Part shown: piece by piece, positions 44,529 to 53,285 of the stretch
How positions within the stretch are numbered: the first letter of the stretch is position 1
Layout: the number at the start of each line of letters is the position of its first letter
Assembly (NCBI RefSeq): GCF_002410825.1
Contig: NZ_DHOS01000047.1
Location: 72,022-136,021 of the forward strand
From: Proteiniphilum sp. UBA5384
Lineage (GTDB): Bacteria; Bacteroidota; Bacteroidia; Bacteroidales; Dysgonomonadaceae
Direction: 5' to 3'
Length of the DNA: 64,000 nt
The notes under the pieces: generated by a model
Database searches by the model: none
What the model saw: the letters and a program-made list of their open reading frames with translations, nothing else
What the model was told of the DNA's origin: nothing
Program-made: the position numbers and the translations under genes

Positions 44529-44566
44529 TGTGTACTTGCACAGTATAACTTGTGTGTACGTAAACA
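44529..44566. promoter_or_regulatory. Two putative hexuronate operators, uxaC side
   Basis: TGTGTACTTGCACA (44529-44542) and TGTGTACGTAAACA (44553-44566) differ from the palindrome TGTGTACGTACACA by two and one bases. Their starts are 24 bases apart. They lie between the uxaC -7 box and the start codon, suited to a roadblock repressor. Confidence 0.6.
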
Positions 44567-44604
44567 GTAAAATAAAATATTAAAACAGCAAACAAATATA
44601 TCTT

Positions 44605-46011
44605 ATGAAGGGCTTTATTCATGAAGATTTTTTACTTCAGACAGATACGGCAAAGGAATTATACCATAATCATGCCAAAATGCAACCTATTATTGACTAC
44701 CATTGTCATTTGAACCCTGAATATATCGCCAATGATCATACTTTTGATAATCTGGGTCAGATATGGCTCGAAGGCGATCATTATAAGTGGCGCGCCATGC
44801 GTGCCAACGGCGTGGAGGAAAAATATTGTACCGGCAAAGATATATCTGACTGGGAAAAATTTGAGAAATGGTCCGAAACGGTACCTTATACTATGCGGAA
44901 CCCTCTTTATCATTGGACTCACCTTGAATTAAAGACTGCCTTTGGAGTGGATAAGCTACTGAACCCCGAAACGGCAAAAGAAATATTTGACAGATGTACA
45001 GAGTTACTGCATACACCCGGGTTCTCTGCCCGGGGATTGATGAAAAAATTCAAGGTAGAGGTGGTTTGTACTACCGATGATCCTGCTGACCATTTAGCAT
45101 ATCATCTTGCGTTGAAAGGAGAAAATTTTGAAATCAAAGTGCTGCCCACTTGGCGTCCCGACAAGGCGATGGCTGTGGAAAATCCCCGGGAGTACCGTGC
45201 ATATCTGGAAAAATTATCCGAGGTGTCGGGAGTGGCTATCCACAAGTATAACGACCTTATTGAGGCGCTCCGTAAGCGGCACGATTTCTTTGCAGCAGTA
45301 GGCTGTAGGCTTTCTGACCACGGTATTGAGGAATTTTATGCCGAACCTTATACCCAACCTGAAATTGAACAGATCTTCAATAAGGTGTACGGAGGGAAAG
45401 CACTGACAAAAGAAGAGATATTGAAATTCAAATCGGCGATGCTTTATGAAGGCGCCCTAATGGACTGGGAAAAAGGATGGACGCAACAATTTCATTATGG
45501 CGCGATTCGTAACAATAATACCCGGTTGTTTAATCAATTGGGGCCTGATACTGGATTCGATTCTATGGGTGATTTTACTATTGCAAAAGCGATGAGTCGT
45601 TTCTTCGACCAACTGGATAAGGACAACCGATTGACCAGGACCATTATCTATAATCTGAATCCAAGAGATAATGATCTTATTGCCACTATGATCGGTAATT
45701 TTCAGGATGGATCGGTTGCCGGAAAGATGCAGTTCGGGTCAGGATGGTGGTTTCTCGACCAGAAAACAGGAATGGAAGCACAGATGAATTCCCTCTCTAA
45801 CCTGGGTCTCTTAAGTCGATTTGTAGGCATGTTGACCGATTCTCGCAGTTTCTTGTCCTACCCGCGCCACGAGTATTTTCGGCGAATTTTATGTAATCTT
45901 ATCGGTAATGATATAGAGCAGGGATTATTACCTGCTTCGGAAATGAAATTCCTTGGAGAGATGGTGGAGAACATATCCTATAAGAATGCAAAACAATTTT
46001 TTAATTTTTAG
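44605..46011 (+). CDS. uxaC: Glucuronate (uronate) isomerase
   Basis: Converts D-glucuronate to D-fructuronate or D-galacturonate to D-tagaturonate in the cytosol. The 468-residue protein matches the family length. The amidohydrolase-like metal site is in IIDYHCHLNPEYIAND (His33, His35). Typical segments follow: ARGLMKKFKVEVVCTTDDPADHLAYH, LSDHGIEEFYA, GALMDWEKGWTQQFHYGAIRNNNTRLF and SFLSYPRHEYFRRILCNLIG. It leads the plus-strand sugar-acid series and faces exuT across a shared control region. Confidence 0.96.
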   Translation: MKGFIHEDFLLQTDTAKELYHNHAKMQPIIDYHCHLNPEYIANDHTFDNLGQIWLEGDHYKWRAMRANGVEEKYCTGKDISDWEKFEKWSETVPYTMRNPLYHWTHLELKTAFGVDKLLNPETAKEIFDRCTELLHTPGFSARGLMKKFKVEVVCTTDDPADHLAYHLALKGENFEIKVLPTWRPDKAMAVENPREYRAYLEKLSEVSGVAIHKYNDLIEALRKRHDFFAAVGCRLSDHGIEEFYAEPYTQPEIEQIFNKVYGGKALTKEEILKFKSAMLYEGALMDWEKGWTQQFHYGAIRNNNTRLFNQLGPDTGFDSMGDFTIAKAMSRFFDQLDKDNRLTRTIIYNLNPRDNDLIATMIGNFQDGSVAGKMQFGSGWWFLDQKTGMEAQMNSLSNLGLLSRFVGMLTDSRSFLSYPRHEYFRRILCNLIGNDIEQGLLPASEMKFLGEMVENISYKNAKQFFNF

Positions 46012-46057
46012 TGGCGATACGATAAAACAGTGAAGAGTGTTTTGCGGAAAATAGGAA

Positions 46058-46086
46058 TTGAAAGCAAGATGAGTAGCCTATCTTTG
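46058..46086 (+). promoter_or_regulatory. Bacteroidetes-type promoter of the SDR gene
   Basis: TTGA at 46058-46061 and TATCTTTG at 46079-46086 are 17 bases apart, the same spacing and same -7 box as the promoter at 14421. The ATG is at 46111. The SDR and its followers may thus be transcribed separately from uxaC. Confidence 0.6.
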
Positions 46087-46110
46087 CTCTGTAATTAAAA
46101 TCAATAAGCT

Positions 46111-46923
46111 ATGTATGAATTATTTGATATTAAAGGTAAAGTGATTGTCATTACAGGGGGGACCGGAGTTCTGGGTTCCTCCATGGTAGAGTATCTGGCG
46201 GCACATGGTGCTAAAATGGCTATAATGGCACGAAACAGGAACAAAGGTGATGTATTGGTGCAAAAAGTAAAAGCTGCCAGGGGAGAAGCCATATTTCTTC
46301 AAACTGATGTAACAGATAAAGCAGTGTTGAAACAAAATGCAGAAGAGATTGTGTCCCGGTATGGGAAAGTTGATGTATTGATCAACGGTGCCGGAGGAAA
46401 TATATCGGGTGCTACCATTGGCCCCGACAATACCATCTTCGATCTGAAAGCGGATGATTTCCGGAAGGTGGTCGACCTGAACTTGATGGGTACAGTCATG
46501 CCCACACTGGCTTTTGCGGAATATATGGTGAAGGAGAAAAAAGGGAATATCGTGAATATCTCTTCCGCTTCGGCATTACGCCCATTGACCCGTGTTGCGG
46601 GATACGGTGCCGCCAAGGCGGCAGTGACCAATTTTACCAAGTATATGGCGGGAGAACTGGCTACTAAATTTGGGGAAGATTTTCGGGTGAACGCGTTGTG
46701 CCCCGGTTTCTTTGTCACGGAACAAAACAGGACGTTGCTCACCAATCCCGATGGATCCTATTCCGCCCGGGGCAATGCCATTATCGCGCATACCCCTTTC
46801 CGCCGGTTCGGAGTCCCGGAAGATTTGTTAGGTACACTCCACTATTTAGTGAGTGATGCCTCTAAATTTGTAACCGGAACGGTAGCAATTGTCGACGGCG
46901 GCTTTGATGCGTTTAGTATTTAA
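46111..46923 (+). CDS. Short-chain dehydrogenase, probable D-fructuronate (mannonate) reductase
   Basis: A 270-residue NAD(P)-dependent SDR. The cofactor loop is TGGTGVLG (15-22), followed by NGAGG and NISSASA, and the catalytic Tyr165-x3-Lys169 is in YGAAK. The length and C-terminal EDLLGTLHYLVSDASKFVTGTVAIVDGGFDAF fit the classical SDR family. Directly behind uxaC, it most probably reduces D-fructuronate to D-mannonate, the role that UxuB plays in enterobacteria with an unrelated enzyme. The assignment is from context; tagaturonate reduction is an alternative. Confidence 0.85.
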   Translation: MYELFDIKGKVIVITGGTGVLGSSMVEYLAAHGAKMAIMARNRNKGDVLVQKVKAARGEAIFLQTDVTDKAVLKQNAEEIVSRYGKVDVLINGAGGNISGATIGPDNTIFDLKADDFRKVVDLNLMGTVMPTLAFAEYMVKEKKGNIVNISSASALRPLTRVAGYGAAKAAVTNFTKYMAGELATKFGEDFRVNALCPGFFVTEQNRTLLTNPDGSYSARGNAIIAHTPFRRFGVPEDLLGTLHYLVSDASKFVTGTVAIVDGGFDAFSI

Positions 46924-46956
46924 TCACCACATCACCACATCAGTAAATCAATAAAC

Positions 46957-48036
46957 ATGTCTTTAGATTTAAAAAAAGAATTCAAATATTCGTTGATGGT
47001 ACCTACCAGTATGGGAGTACGTATTACCCCGATAGATGCACAACCGGTACAGAGTACCAATCTTTTCCGGATGCAGGCGACTAGTGCCGAGACCAACGTA
47101 GCAAGTGTCTCGTCCTATCTTGGACTTCCAGTAAAGGTTCTTACTACCTTTGTAAAGGATAGCCCGATTGCAGCTTTTATCAAAGCCGATTTAAGAGCGA
47201 GAAATATGGAATACGAAGGGCCGGAGGTGGCACAGGGTGATCCCTGGGGTTATCGTCATCAGTTCAATATTGCCGATAGTGGTTTTGGGTTACGTGGGCC
47301 GAGGGTACAGAACGATCGTGCGGGGGAAGTAGGGAAGACATTGAAAGTGAAAGACTTCGATCTGAAGCGGATTTTTGGTGAAGAGGGCGTGCAGATCGTA
47401 CATCTTTCCGGACTTATCGCTGCTCTTTCTTCTGATACGAACAACTTCTGCCTTGAGATTGCCCGTTACGCAAAAAAGTACGGAACACTTATCTCATTCG
47501 ACTTGAACCATAGAGCTACCTTCTGGAAAGGTAGGGAAGACATCTTGAGAGAGGCTTTCACCGAGATCGTTTCGCTCTCTGATATCGTAATCGGTAATGA
47601 AGAGGATTTTCAGCTTTGTCTGGGTATCGAAGGCCCGAAAGCAGGGGGTGAAAATATTGGAAGCACACTGGAGGCTTTCAAAGGGATGATTTTGAATGCG
47701 AAGAAAGTTTTTCCGAATGTTTCTGTTTTTGCCAACACACTTCGTGAAGTGGTCAGTGCCAATGAACATCTCTGGGGCGCTATTGTTTATGAAAATGGGA
47801 ATTGGCACGAAGCGCCTTTGCGGAGGATCAACGTAATGGACCGTATAGGTGGGGGAGATGGCTTTGTGGGTGGATTATTGTATAGTATTCTGACAGGAAT
47901 GGAACCTGGTAAATGGGTACAGTTTGCGTGGGCAAGCGGTGCACTGGCAACGACATTTCTGACTGATTATGCCCAGCCGACTGATGAGGAGATGATCTGG
48001 AGCATCTGGAAAGGGAATGCAAGGGTGGTGAGATGA
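46957..48036 (+). CDS. kdgK: PfkB-family sugar kinase, probable 2-keto-3-deoxygluconate kinase
   Basis: A 359-residue ribokinase-fold enzyme. The N-terminal half has NVASVSSYLGLPVKVLTTFVKDSPIAAF, and the catalytic block DRIGGGDGFVGGLLYSI places the base at Asp301. DLNHRATFWKGREDILREAFTEIVSLSDIVIGNEED is typical of KDG kinases. It would convert 2-keto-3-deoxygluconate to KDPG. Mannonate dehydratase and KDPG aldolase, needed before and after it, are not in this window. It lies 33 bases behind the SDR gene. Confidence 0.85.
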   Translation: MSLDLKKEFKYSLMVPTSMGVRITPIDAQPVQSTNLFRMQATSAETNVASVSSYLGLPVKVLTTFVKDSPIAAFIKADLRARNMEYEGPEVAQGDPWGYRHQFNIADSGFGLRGPRVQNDRAGEVGKTLKVKDFDLKRIFGEEGVQIVHLSGLIAALSSDTNNFCLEIARYAKKYGTLISFDLNHRATFWKGREDILREAFTEIVSLSDIVIGNEEDFQLCLGIEGPKAGGENIGSTLEAFKGMILNAKKVFPNVSVFANTLREVVSANEHLWGAIVYENGNWHEAPLRRINVMDRIGGGDGFVGGLLYSILTGMEPGKWVQFAWASGALATTFLTDYAQPTDEEMIWSIWKGNARVVR

Positions 48037-48075
48037 TTTCACGATTTGACGACATGTCGATCGCAAAACAATTCA

Positions 48076-48083
48076 TAATTTTG
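48076..48083 (+). promoter_or_regulatory. Candidate -7 box upstream of gnd
   Basis: TAATTTTG matches the Bacteroidetes -7 box and lies 30 bases before the gnd ATG. No -33 element is found at the usual distance, so it is only a candidate. Confidence 0.35.
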
Positions 48084-48113
48084 GAATTCAAAATCTTGAA
48101 ATATAAAAAATAA

Positions 48114-49568
48114 ATGAATAAAAAAGCAGATATAGGATTGATCGGATTGGCCGTGATGGGTGAAAATCTGGTCTTAAATATGGAAAGTAAAGGCTACACA
48201 GTAGCAGTGTTCAACCGTACTGTGGATAAAGTAGATAGGTTTGTCAATGGAAGGGGAAAAGGGAGAAATTTTATAGGAACTCATTCGCTGGAAGAGTTGG
48301 TATCATCCCTGGAAAGGCCCCGCAAAGTAATGATGCTGGTAAAAGCGGGTAAGCCGGTGGATGATTTTATTGAACAGCTGAATCCGCTACTCGAACCGGG
48401 TGATATTATCATTGATGGAGGAAACAGTTATTTCCCGGATACTATCCGCAGGACAAAATATGTAGAGAGCAAAGGGTTACTCTATATAGGGACAGGTGTT
48501 TCAGGAGGTGAAGAGGGTGCACTCAACGGACCCTCCATGATGCCCGGAGGTTCACCCGAAGCATGGCCTTATGTAAAAGAGATATTCCAAGCCGTGGCGG
48601 CCAAAGTGGGGGTAGGTATACCCTGCTGCGATTGGGTAGGTGAAAACGGTGCCGGCCATTTCGTGAAGATGGTGCACAACGGCATTGAGTATGGAGACAT
48701 GCAGATTATCAACGAGGCATATCATCTGATGAAAGAATTGCTTGACATAGACGCTTTTGGGCAGCACGAAGTATTTAAAAAGTGGAACAGCGGCGTATTG
48801 GATTCGTACCTGATAGAAATTACGGCTGATATCATGGCATATAAGGATGATGATGGAAGCCCGCTGGTGGAAAAAATCCTTGATACGGCCGGACAGAAAG
48901 GGACGGGTAAGTGGACAGCAGTCTCTGCCCTCGACCTGGGAATCCCGCTTACGCTGATCGGTGAATCAGTCTTCTCGCGTTGTCTCTCGGCACAGAAAGA
49001 CCTGAGGGTAAAAGCTTCTGAAGCCATCTCTATAAAGAAATCCGATTTTAAAGGAGATAAAAACCTGTTTATTGATGATCTGGAAAAGGCGCTTTACGGA
49101 GCCAAGATTATCTCTTATGCGCAGGGTTATGATCTGATGATGGAAGCCGCCAAAGAATACGGATGGAATCTTAACTATGGAGGTATCGCACTGATGTGGC
49201 GTGGAGGTTGTATTATTCGTTCTCGTTTTTTGGGAGATATCAAAAAAGCGTTCGATAATAACCCATTATTGGAAAACTTGTTGCTCGACCCTTTCTTTAA
49301 GGAAGCTATACTATCGGCAGAAGGTGGTTGGAGAAGGGTTTGTGCTACAGCCTTGCAAAATGGGATTCCCATACCGGCACTTACTTCGGCCCTGTGTTAT
49401 TTTGATGGATTCCGGAGCGGACGTCTTCCGGCCAACCTTTTACAGGCGCAACGCGACTATTTTGGAGCACATCAGTATGAGCGGGTAGACAGGCCTCGCG
49501 GAGAATTTTTCCATACCGATTGGACCGGACATGGAGGAAATACGGCCTCCACTACGTATGATGTTTAA
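48114..49568 (+). CDS. gnd: 6-phosphogluconate dehydrogenase, decarboxylating
   Basis: Oxidises 6-phosphogluconate to ribulose 5-phosphate and CO2. The 484 residues suit the long, NADP-type dimeric enzyme. The Rossmann start is DIGLIGLAVMGENLVLNMESKGY, with NRT as the cofactor-binding loop. The substrate motifs are IIDGGNSYFPDT, GTGVSGGEEGALNGPSMMPGG and NGAGHFVKMVHNGIEYGDMQ, the last with the catalytic Lys. The end GEFFHTDWTGHGGNTASTTYDV is conserved. Its presence in a uronate gene series suggests gluconate also flows into this region. Confidence 0.96.
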   Translation: MNKKADIGLIGLAVMGENLVLNMESKGYTVAVFNRTVDKVDRFVNGRGKGRNFIGTHSLEELVSSLERPRKVMMLVKAGKPVDDFIEQLNPLLEPGDIIIDGGNSYFPDTIRRTKYVESKGLLYIGTGVSGGEEGALNGPSMMPGGSPEAWPYVKEIFQAVAAKVGVGIPCCDWVGENGAGHFVKMVHNGIEYGDMQIINEAYHLMKELLDIDAFGQHEVFKKWNSGVLDSYLIEITADIMAYKDDDGSPLVEKILDTAGQKGTGKWTAVSALDLGIPLTLIGESVFSRCLSAQKDLRVKASEAISIKKSDFKGDKNLFIDDLEKALYGAKIISYAQGYDLMMEAAKEYGWNLNYGGIALMWRGGCIIRSRFLGDIKKAFDNNPLLENLLLDPFFKEAILSAEGGWRRVCATALQNGIPIPALTSALCYFDGFRSGRLPANLLQAQRDYFGAHQYERVDRPRGEFFHTDWTGHGGNTASTTYDV

Positions 49569-49631
49569 TTGATGTGATGATTGAGTTATGAAGATCATCA
49601 AATCAATAAATTATCACTACTTCCTGAAAGT

Positions 49632-49654
49632 CGGGACAACTTCTCCCGTTTTAT
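49632..49654 (+). terminator. Weak hairpin before the LarA-like gene
   Basis: CGGGA and TCCCG pair over a 7-base loop and are followed by TTTTAT. The stem has only five pairs, so it may be a partial terminator separating gnd from the following genes or a chance structure. A further TCGGGAC repeats just after it. Confidence 0.35.
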
Positions 49655-49675
49655 CGGGACTATCAAATCAATAAT

Positions 49676-50956
49676 ATGATTTACTACGAAAATGGTTCTC
49701 CTACGACTGCTCTCTCTCATGATGATTTGAGGGGTGGGTTGTATGAAGCACTGGAGAAATTGGGCGAACGGCAAAAAATACTTGCTGTTCCGCCCGATTA
49801 TACCCGTCTGCCCAGTCGTGCCGGAGAACTTACGGAAATCGCATGGGAGTATTATGAAGAAAAACTCACCGATATCCTACCTGCTTTAGGAACACATACC
49901 CCTATGACTTCGGAGCAAATCAGTCATATGTTCGGAAAAACTCCTAAATCACTTTTTCGTGACCATGACTGGCGGAATGATGTGATTACGCTGGGAGAGG
50001 TGCCGGCAGAATATATACGCAGCATTTCAGAGGATAAGGTGGATTTCTCATGGCCTGCACAGGTTAACAAACTACTGGTTGAAGGGGGATTCGATCTTAT
50101 CCTCTCGATTGGTCAGGTAGTCCCCCATGAAGTGGTAGGAATGGCCAACTATAACAAGAATATCCTTGTCGGGACCGGAGGAAGTGAGGGTATCAATAAA
50201 AGTCATTATATCGGGGCAGTCTATGGGATGGAACGGATGATGGGAAAGGCCGATACCCCGGTAAGGCGTGTGTTCAACTACGCCACTGAACATTATCTAA
50301 AAGAATTACCTATCGTATATGTCTTGACAGTAGTAGGGGTAAATGCTCATGGGAAGCAGCAGACCTACGGATTGTTCGTCGGGAACGATTTGGAAGTGTT
50401 TGATCATGCTGTCAGACTTTCCCTGGAGGTTAATTTTGTGATGGTGGAGAGACCTTTGAAAAAGGTGGTTGTATGGCTTGATCCTTCCGAGTTTAAAAGT
50501 ACCTGGCTGGGGAATAAGTCGATTTACCGTACCCGGATGGCGATAGCCGATGGAGGCGAGCTGATTGTCCTGGCCCCGGCTTTGAAAGAGTTCGGCGAAG
50601 ATAAGGCGATTGATGCACTGATCCGTAAGTATGGCTATTTTGGGACTCCCCATACGCTTAAAGCTGTATCCGGAAGTCGGGAATTGAGGGATAACCTCGG
50701 GGCGGCGGCACATCTTATTCATGGCTCTTCCGAGGGGCGATTTTCTATCACTTATTGTCCCGGTAAAGAAGACTGGAACCTTACGGCGGAAGAGATCGAA
50801 AGCGTTGGTTTCTCTTGGGGAGATATCGAGGAGACCATGCAAAGATATAATCCACGGTATCTTAAAGAAGGATTCAATGTGCTTCCCGATGGAGAGGAGA
50901 TATACTATATCTCAAGTCCTGCACTTGGTTTGTGGGCATATAAAGAGAGGTTATAA
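49676..50956 (+). CDS. LarA-family nickel-dependent racemase/epimerase homologue (DUF2088)
   Basis: A 426-residue protein of the lactate racemase superfamily, which uses a nickel-pincer (NPN/PTN) cofactor for 2-hydroxy-acid epimerisation. The cofactor site is intact: His74 in GTHTPMT, His151 in VVPHEVVG, Lys161 and His177, with the spacing His-10-Lys-16-His that is found in Lactiplantibacillus LarA (His174, Lys184, His200). DYTR near residue 44 matches the substrate-binding start. Characterised relatives act on lactate, malate-like acids and D-gluconate. Placed after gnd, a sugar-acid (gluconate-type) 2-epimerase is the best guess. LarB, LarC and LarE are not in this window. Confidence 0.8.
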   Translation: MIYYENGSPTTALSHDDLRGGLYEALEKLGERQKILAVPPDYTRLPSRAGELTEIAWEYYEEKLTDILPALGTHTPMTSEQISHMFGKTPKSLFRDHDWRNDVITLGEVPAEYIRSISEDKVDFSWPAQVNKLLVEGGFDLILSIGQVVPHEVVGMANYNKNILVGTGGSEGINKSHYIGAVYGMERMMGKADTPVRRVFNYATEHYLKELPIVYVLTVVGVNAHGKQQTYGLFVGNDLEVFDHAVRLSLEVNFVMVERPLKKVVVWLDPSEFKSTWLGNKSIYRTRMAIADGGELIVLAPALKEFGEDKAIDALIRKYGYFGTPHTLKAVSGSRELRDNLGAAAHLIHGSSEGRFSITYCPGKEDWNLTAEEIESVGFSWGDIEETMQRYNPRYLKEGFNVLPDGEEIYYISSPALGLWAYKERL

Positions 50957-50971
50957 AACTCTATATATATC

Positions 50972-52393
50972 ATGACAACAAGAAGAGAATTTATCAGAAA
51001 CGCAGCCCTCGCTTCAGTGGGGGTGGCTATGGGTGGTATATCGACTAAGATGAATGCTGCCAGTTACAGTAGGGTGGTAGGTGCCAATAAAAAGGTGAAC
51101 TTAGCCCATATCGGTATCGGAAACAGGGGATGGGAAATTATCAATGATTTCGATAAAACGGGATTGGCCAATGTGGTAGCCCTTTGTGATGTGGATATGG
51201 GAGCTGAACATACTAAAAATGCTCTCAACAAATTTCCGAAAGCGAAGCGGTTTAAGGATTTCCGGGAGATGTTTGATAAAGTGGGTAACGAGATTGACGC
51301 TGTAGCGATTGCAACTCCCGATTTTGCCCATTTTCCCGCTGTGATGATGTCGATGGCGGAGGGAAAACATGTGTATGTCGAAAAACCGCTGAGTCGTACT
51401 TTTCATGAATCGGAATTACTGTTAAAAGCCTCCAGAAAGTATACGAACGTGGTCACCCAGATGGGAAATCAAGGCCATTCGGAAGCTAATTACTTTCAAT
51501 TCAAAGCGTGGAAAGAGGCCGGTATCATCAAGGATGTAACGGCTGTTACGGCACATATGAACAACCCGCGCCGCTGGCACGGCTGGGATCCCAATATCAG
51601 GAAATTTCCTGCCGCTGAACCTATCCCAGAAACATTGGATTGGGATGTATGGATGATGGCACAGCGGTATCATGATTATAATAAGGATTTCCACTACGGG
51701 CAATGGCGCTGTTGGTATGACTTCGGGATGGGTGCCCTGGGTGATTGGGGCGCACATATTATCGATACGGTACATGAATTCCTTGACCTGGGCTTACCGG
51801 AAGAAGTCATACCAGTTAAACTGAAGGATCATAACGATTATTTCTTTCCGATGTCGAGTACCATAGAATTCAAATTCCCGAAACGGGGGAAGATGCCTCC
51901 GCTGGTTATCACATGGTATGACGGATTGGACAATATCCCACCTGTTCCCGAAGGGTACGGAGTATCGGAACTCGATCCCAATATTCCCTCCGTAGGTGGC
52001 GGACAGATACAACCGACCAAATTGAATCCCGGAAAAGAGATTTACAGTAAGGAACTCATTTTTAAAGGAGGGTCACACGGTAGTACACTGAGTATCATTC
52101 CGGAAGAAAAAGCAAAGGCAATGGCGAAGGATCTTCCCACAGTACCCGAGAGTCCCTCCAATCATTTTGCCAATTTCCTCCTGGCTTGTCAGGGTAAAGA
52201 GAAAACCCGTTCTCCATTCGAGGTATCGGCTCCTTTAAGTCAGGTATTCAATTTAGGAGTAGCAGCACAGCGACTCAACCGCAAAATTGTTTTCGATAGA
52301 AAAACTAAACGGGTTACAAATGACCCTTTTGCAGATGCCTATCTTACGGGCGAACCACCACGGAAAGGGTGGGAAGACTTTTATAAGATTTAG
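50972..52393 (+). CDS. Gfo/Idh/MocA-family oxidoreductase with Tat-type signal
   Basis: A 473-residue NAD(P)-dependent oxidoreductase. The N-terminus MTTRREFIRNAALASVGVAMGG is a twin-arginine-type signal, so it acts in the periplasm or is exported with its cofactor. The Rossmann core has VNLAHIGIGNRGW, LCDVDMGAEH and VYVEKPLSRTFHE, with the conserved Glu137-Lys138-Pro139. The C-terminal domain has LGDWGAHIIDTVHEFLDLG. Such exported enzymes, together with DUF1080 proteins, act on 3-keto-glycosides. It lies 15 bases behind the LarA-like gene and 48 before the DUF1080 gene. Confidence 0.92.
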   Translation: MTTRREFIRNAALASVGVAMGGISTKMNAASYSRVVGANKKVNLAHIGIGNRGWEIINDFDKTGLANVVALCDVDMGAEHTKNALNKFPKAKRFKDFREMFDKVGNEIDAVAIATPDFAHFPAVMMSMAEGKHVYVEKPLSRTFHESELLLKASRKYTNVVTQMGNQGHSEANYFQFKAWKEAGIIKDVTAVTAHMNNPRRWHGWDPNIRKFPAAEPIPETLDWDVWMMAQRYHDYNKDFHYGQWRCWYDFGMGALGDWGAHIIDTVHEFLDLGLPEEVIPVKLKDHNDYFFPMSSTIEFKFPKRGKMPPLVITWYDGLDNIPPVPEGYGVSELDPNIPSVGGGQIQPTKLNPGKEIYSKELIFKGGSHGSTLSIIPEEKAKAMAKDLPTVPESPSNHFANFLLACQGKEKTRSPFEVSAPLSQVFNLGVAAQRLNRKIVFDRKTKRVTNDPFADAYLTGEPPRKGWEDFYKI

Positions 52394-52441
52394 GAATCTT
52401 CCGATTCTTCCCGTTTTCATTCACTTTAAAACAAAAAAACA

Positions 52442-53173
52442 ATGATAAAACAAACAGTATTAGTGATCTTAGCAGTGATAATAACTTTTTCTGCATGCGC
52501 ACAGGATAATCCCAACACACTTTCGGAACAAGAGAAAAAAGACGGATGGAAGTTGTTATGGGACGGAAAGACCACCGAAGGGTGGCGCGGAGCCAAATTG
52601 GAACATTTTCCCGAAAAAGGATGGTCAATCCATAATGGGATACTGAAAGTGCAAAAAAGCGGTGGAGGTGAGTCCGCCAACGGCGGCGATATTGTTACTA
52701 TCCGCCCTTACAAGAACTTTATACTGAAAGTGGATTTCAAGATTACCGAGGGTGCTAACAGCGGTATCAAATACTTTGTAGATACTAACCTGAATAAAGG
52801 AGAGGGATCGGCTATCGGGTGTGAATTCCAGATACTCGACGACGCCAACCACCCCGATGCAAAACTTGGTGTGGAAGGGAACCGTACGCTGGGTTCGCTC
52901 TACGACCTGATACCGGCTCCTGAAAATAAGCCATTCAGGAGTGGTGTTTTCAATACAGCCATGGTGGTTGTCAAGGGAAATCATGTGGAGCATTGGTTGA
53001 ACGGTATAAAGATCATTGAATATGAGCGCAACAATCAGATGTGGGAAGCATTAGTAAATTACAGTAAATATAAGGATTGGCCTGATTTTGGAAATGCAGA
53101 AGAGGGCCTGCTTCTGTTACAGGATCATGGTGATGAAGTGTGGTTCCGGAATATTAAGATAAAAGAGTTATGA
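52442..53173 (+). CDS. DUF1080 (3-keto-disaccharide hydrolase-type) lipoprotein
   Basis: A 243-residue exported lipoprotein with lipobox FSAC. The DUF1080/LamG-like sandwich shows EQEKKDGWKLLWDGKTTEGWRGAK, FILKVDFKITEGANSGIKYFVD, GCEFQILDDANHPDAKLG, HWLNGIKIIEYERNN and the usual last strand GDEVWFRNIKIKEL. Relatives hydrolyse 3-keto-glycosides produced by Gfo/Idh-type oxidoreductases, and the neighbour upstream is such an enzyme. The pair could thus cleave glycosides by oxidation rather than by classical hydrolysis; substrate unknown. Confidence 0.88.
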   Translation: MIKQTVLVILAVIITFSACAQDNPNTLSEQEKKDGWKLLWDGKTTEGWRGAKLEHFPEKGWSIHNGILKVQKSGGGESANGGDIVTIRPYKNFILKVDFKITEGANSGIKYFVDTNLNKGEGSAIGCEFQILDDANHPDAKLGVEGNRTLGSLYDLIPAPENKPFRSGVFNTAMVVVKGNHVEHWLNGIKIIEYERNNQMWEALVNYSKYKDWPDFGNAEEGLLLLQDHGDEVWFRNIKIKEL

Positions 53174-53285
53174 CATTTTAAATTCGGGCGAGTTACAAAC
53201 GGAGGGAATAAGCACGTGATTGGTGCTCGCGAGCTGATAGATGAAAACGGAACGATCAAAATCTAAGGTCGTGCGGAGGAGGGAT

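Larger units (their letters stand above)
44192..44604. other. Divergent exuT-uxaC control region
   Basis: This 413-base gap contains no gene. It holds the exuT promoter, three copies of a palindromic motif, a second dyad ATATGT-TTTG-ACATAT (44318-44333) between the exuT -33 and -7 boxes, and a uxaC -7 box. The stretch 44341-44500 is AT-rich and otherwise without clear signals. Confidence 0.7.

Noticed and set aside
53174..53272. In-frame open stretch after the DUF1080 stop codon, ending VIGARELIDENGTIKI
   Set aside because: About 30 codons without a stop is not rare, and DUF1080 proteins normally end with VWFRNIKIKEL as here. A remnant of another gene is possible but not supported.
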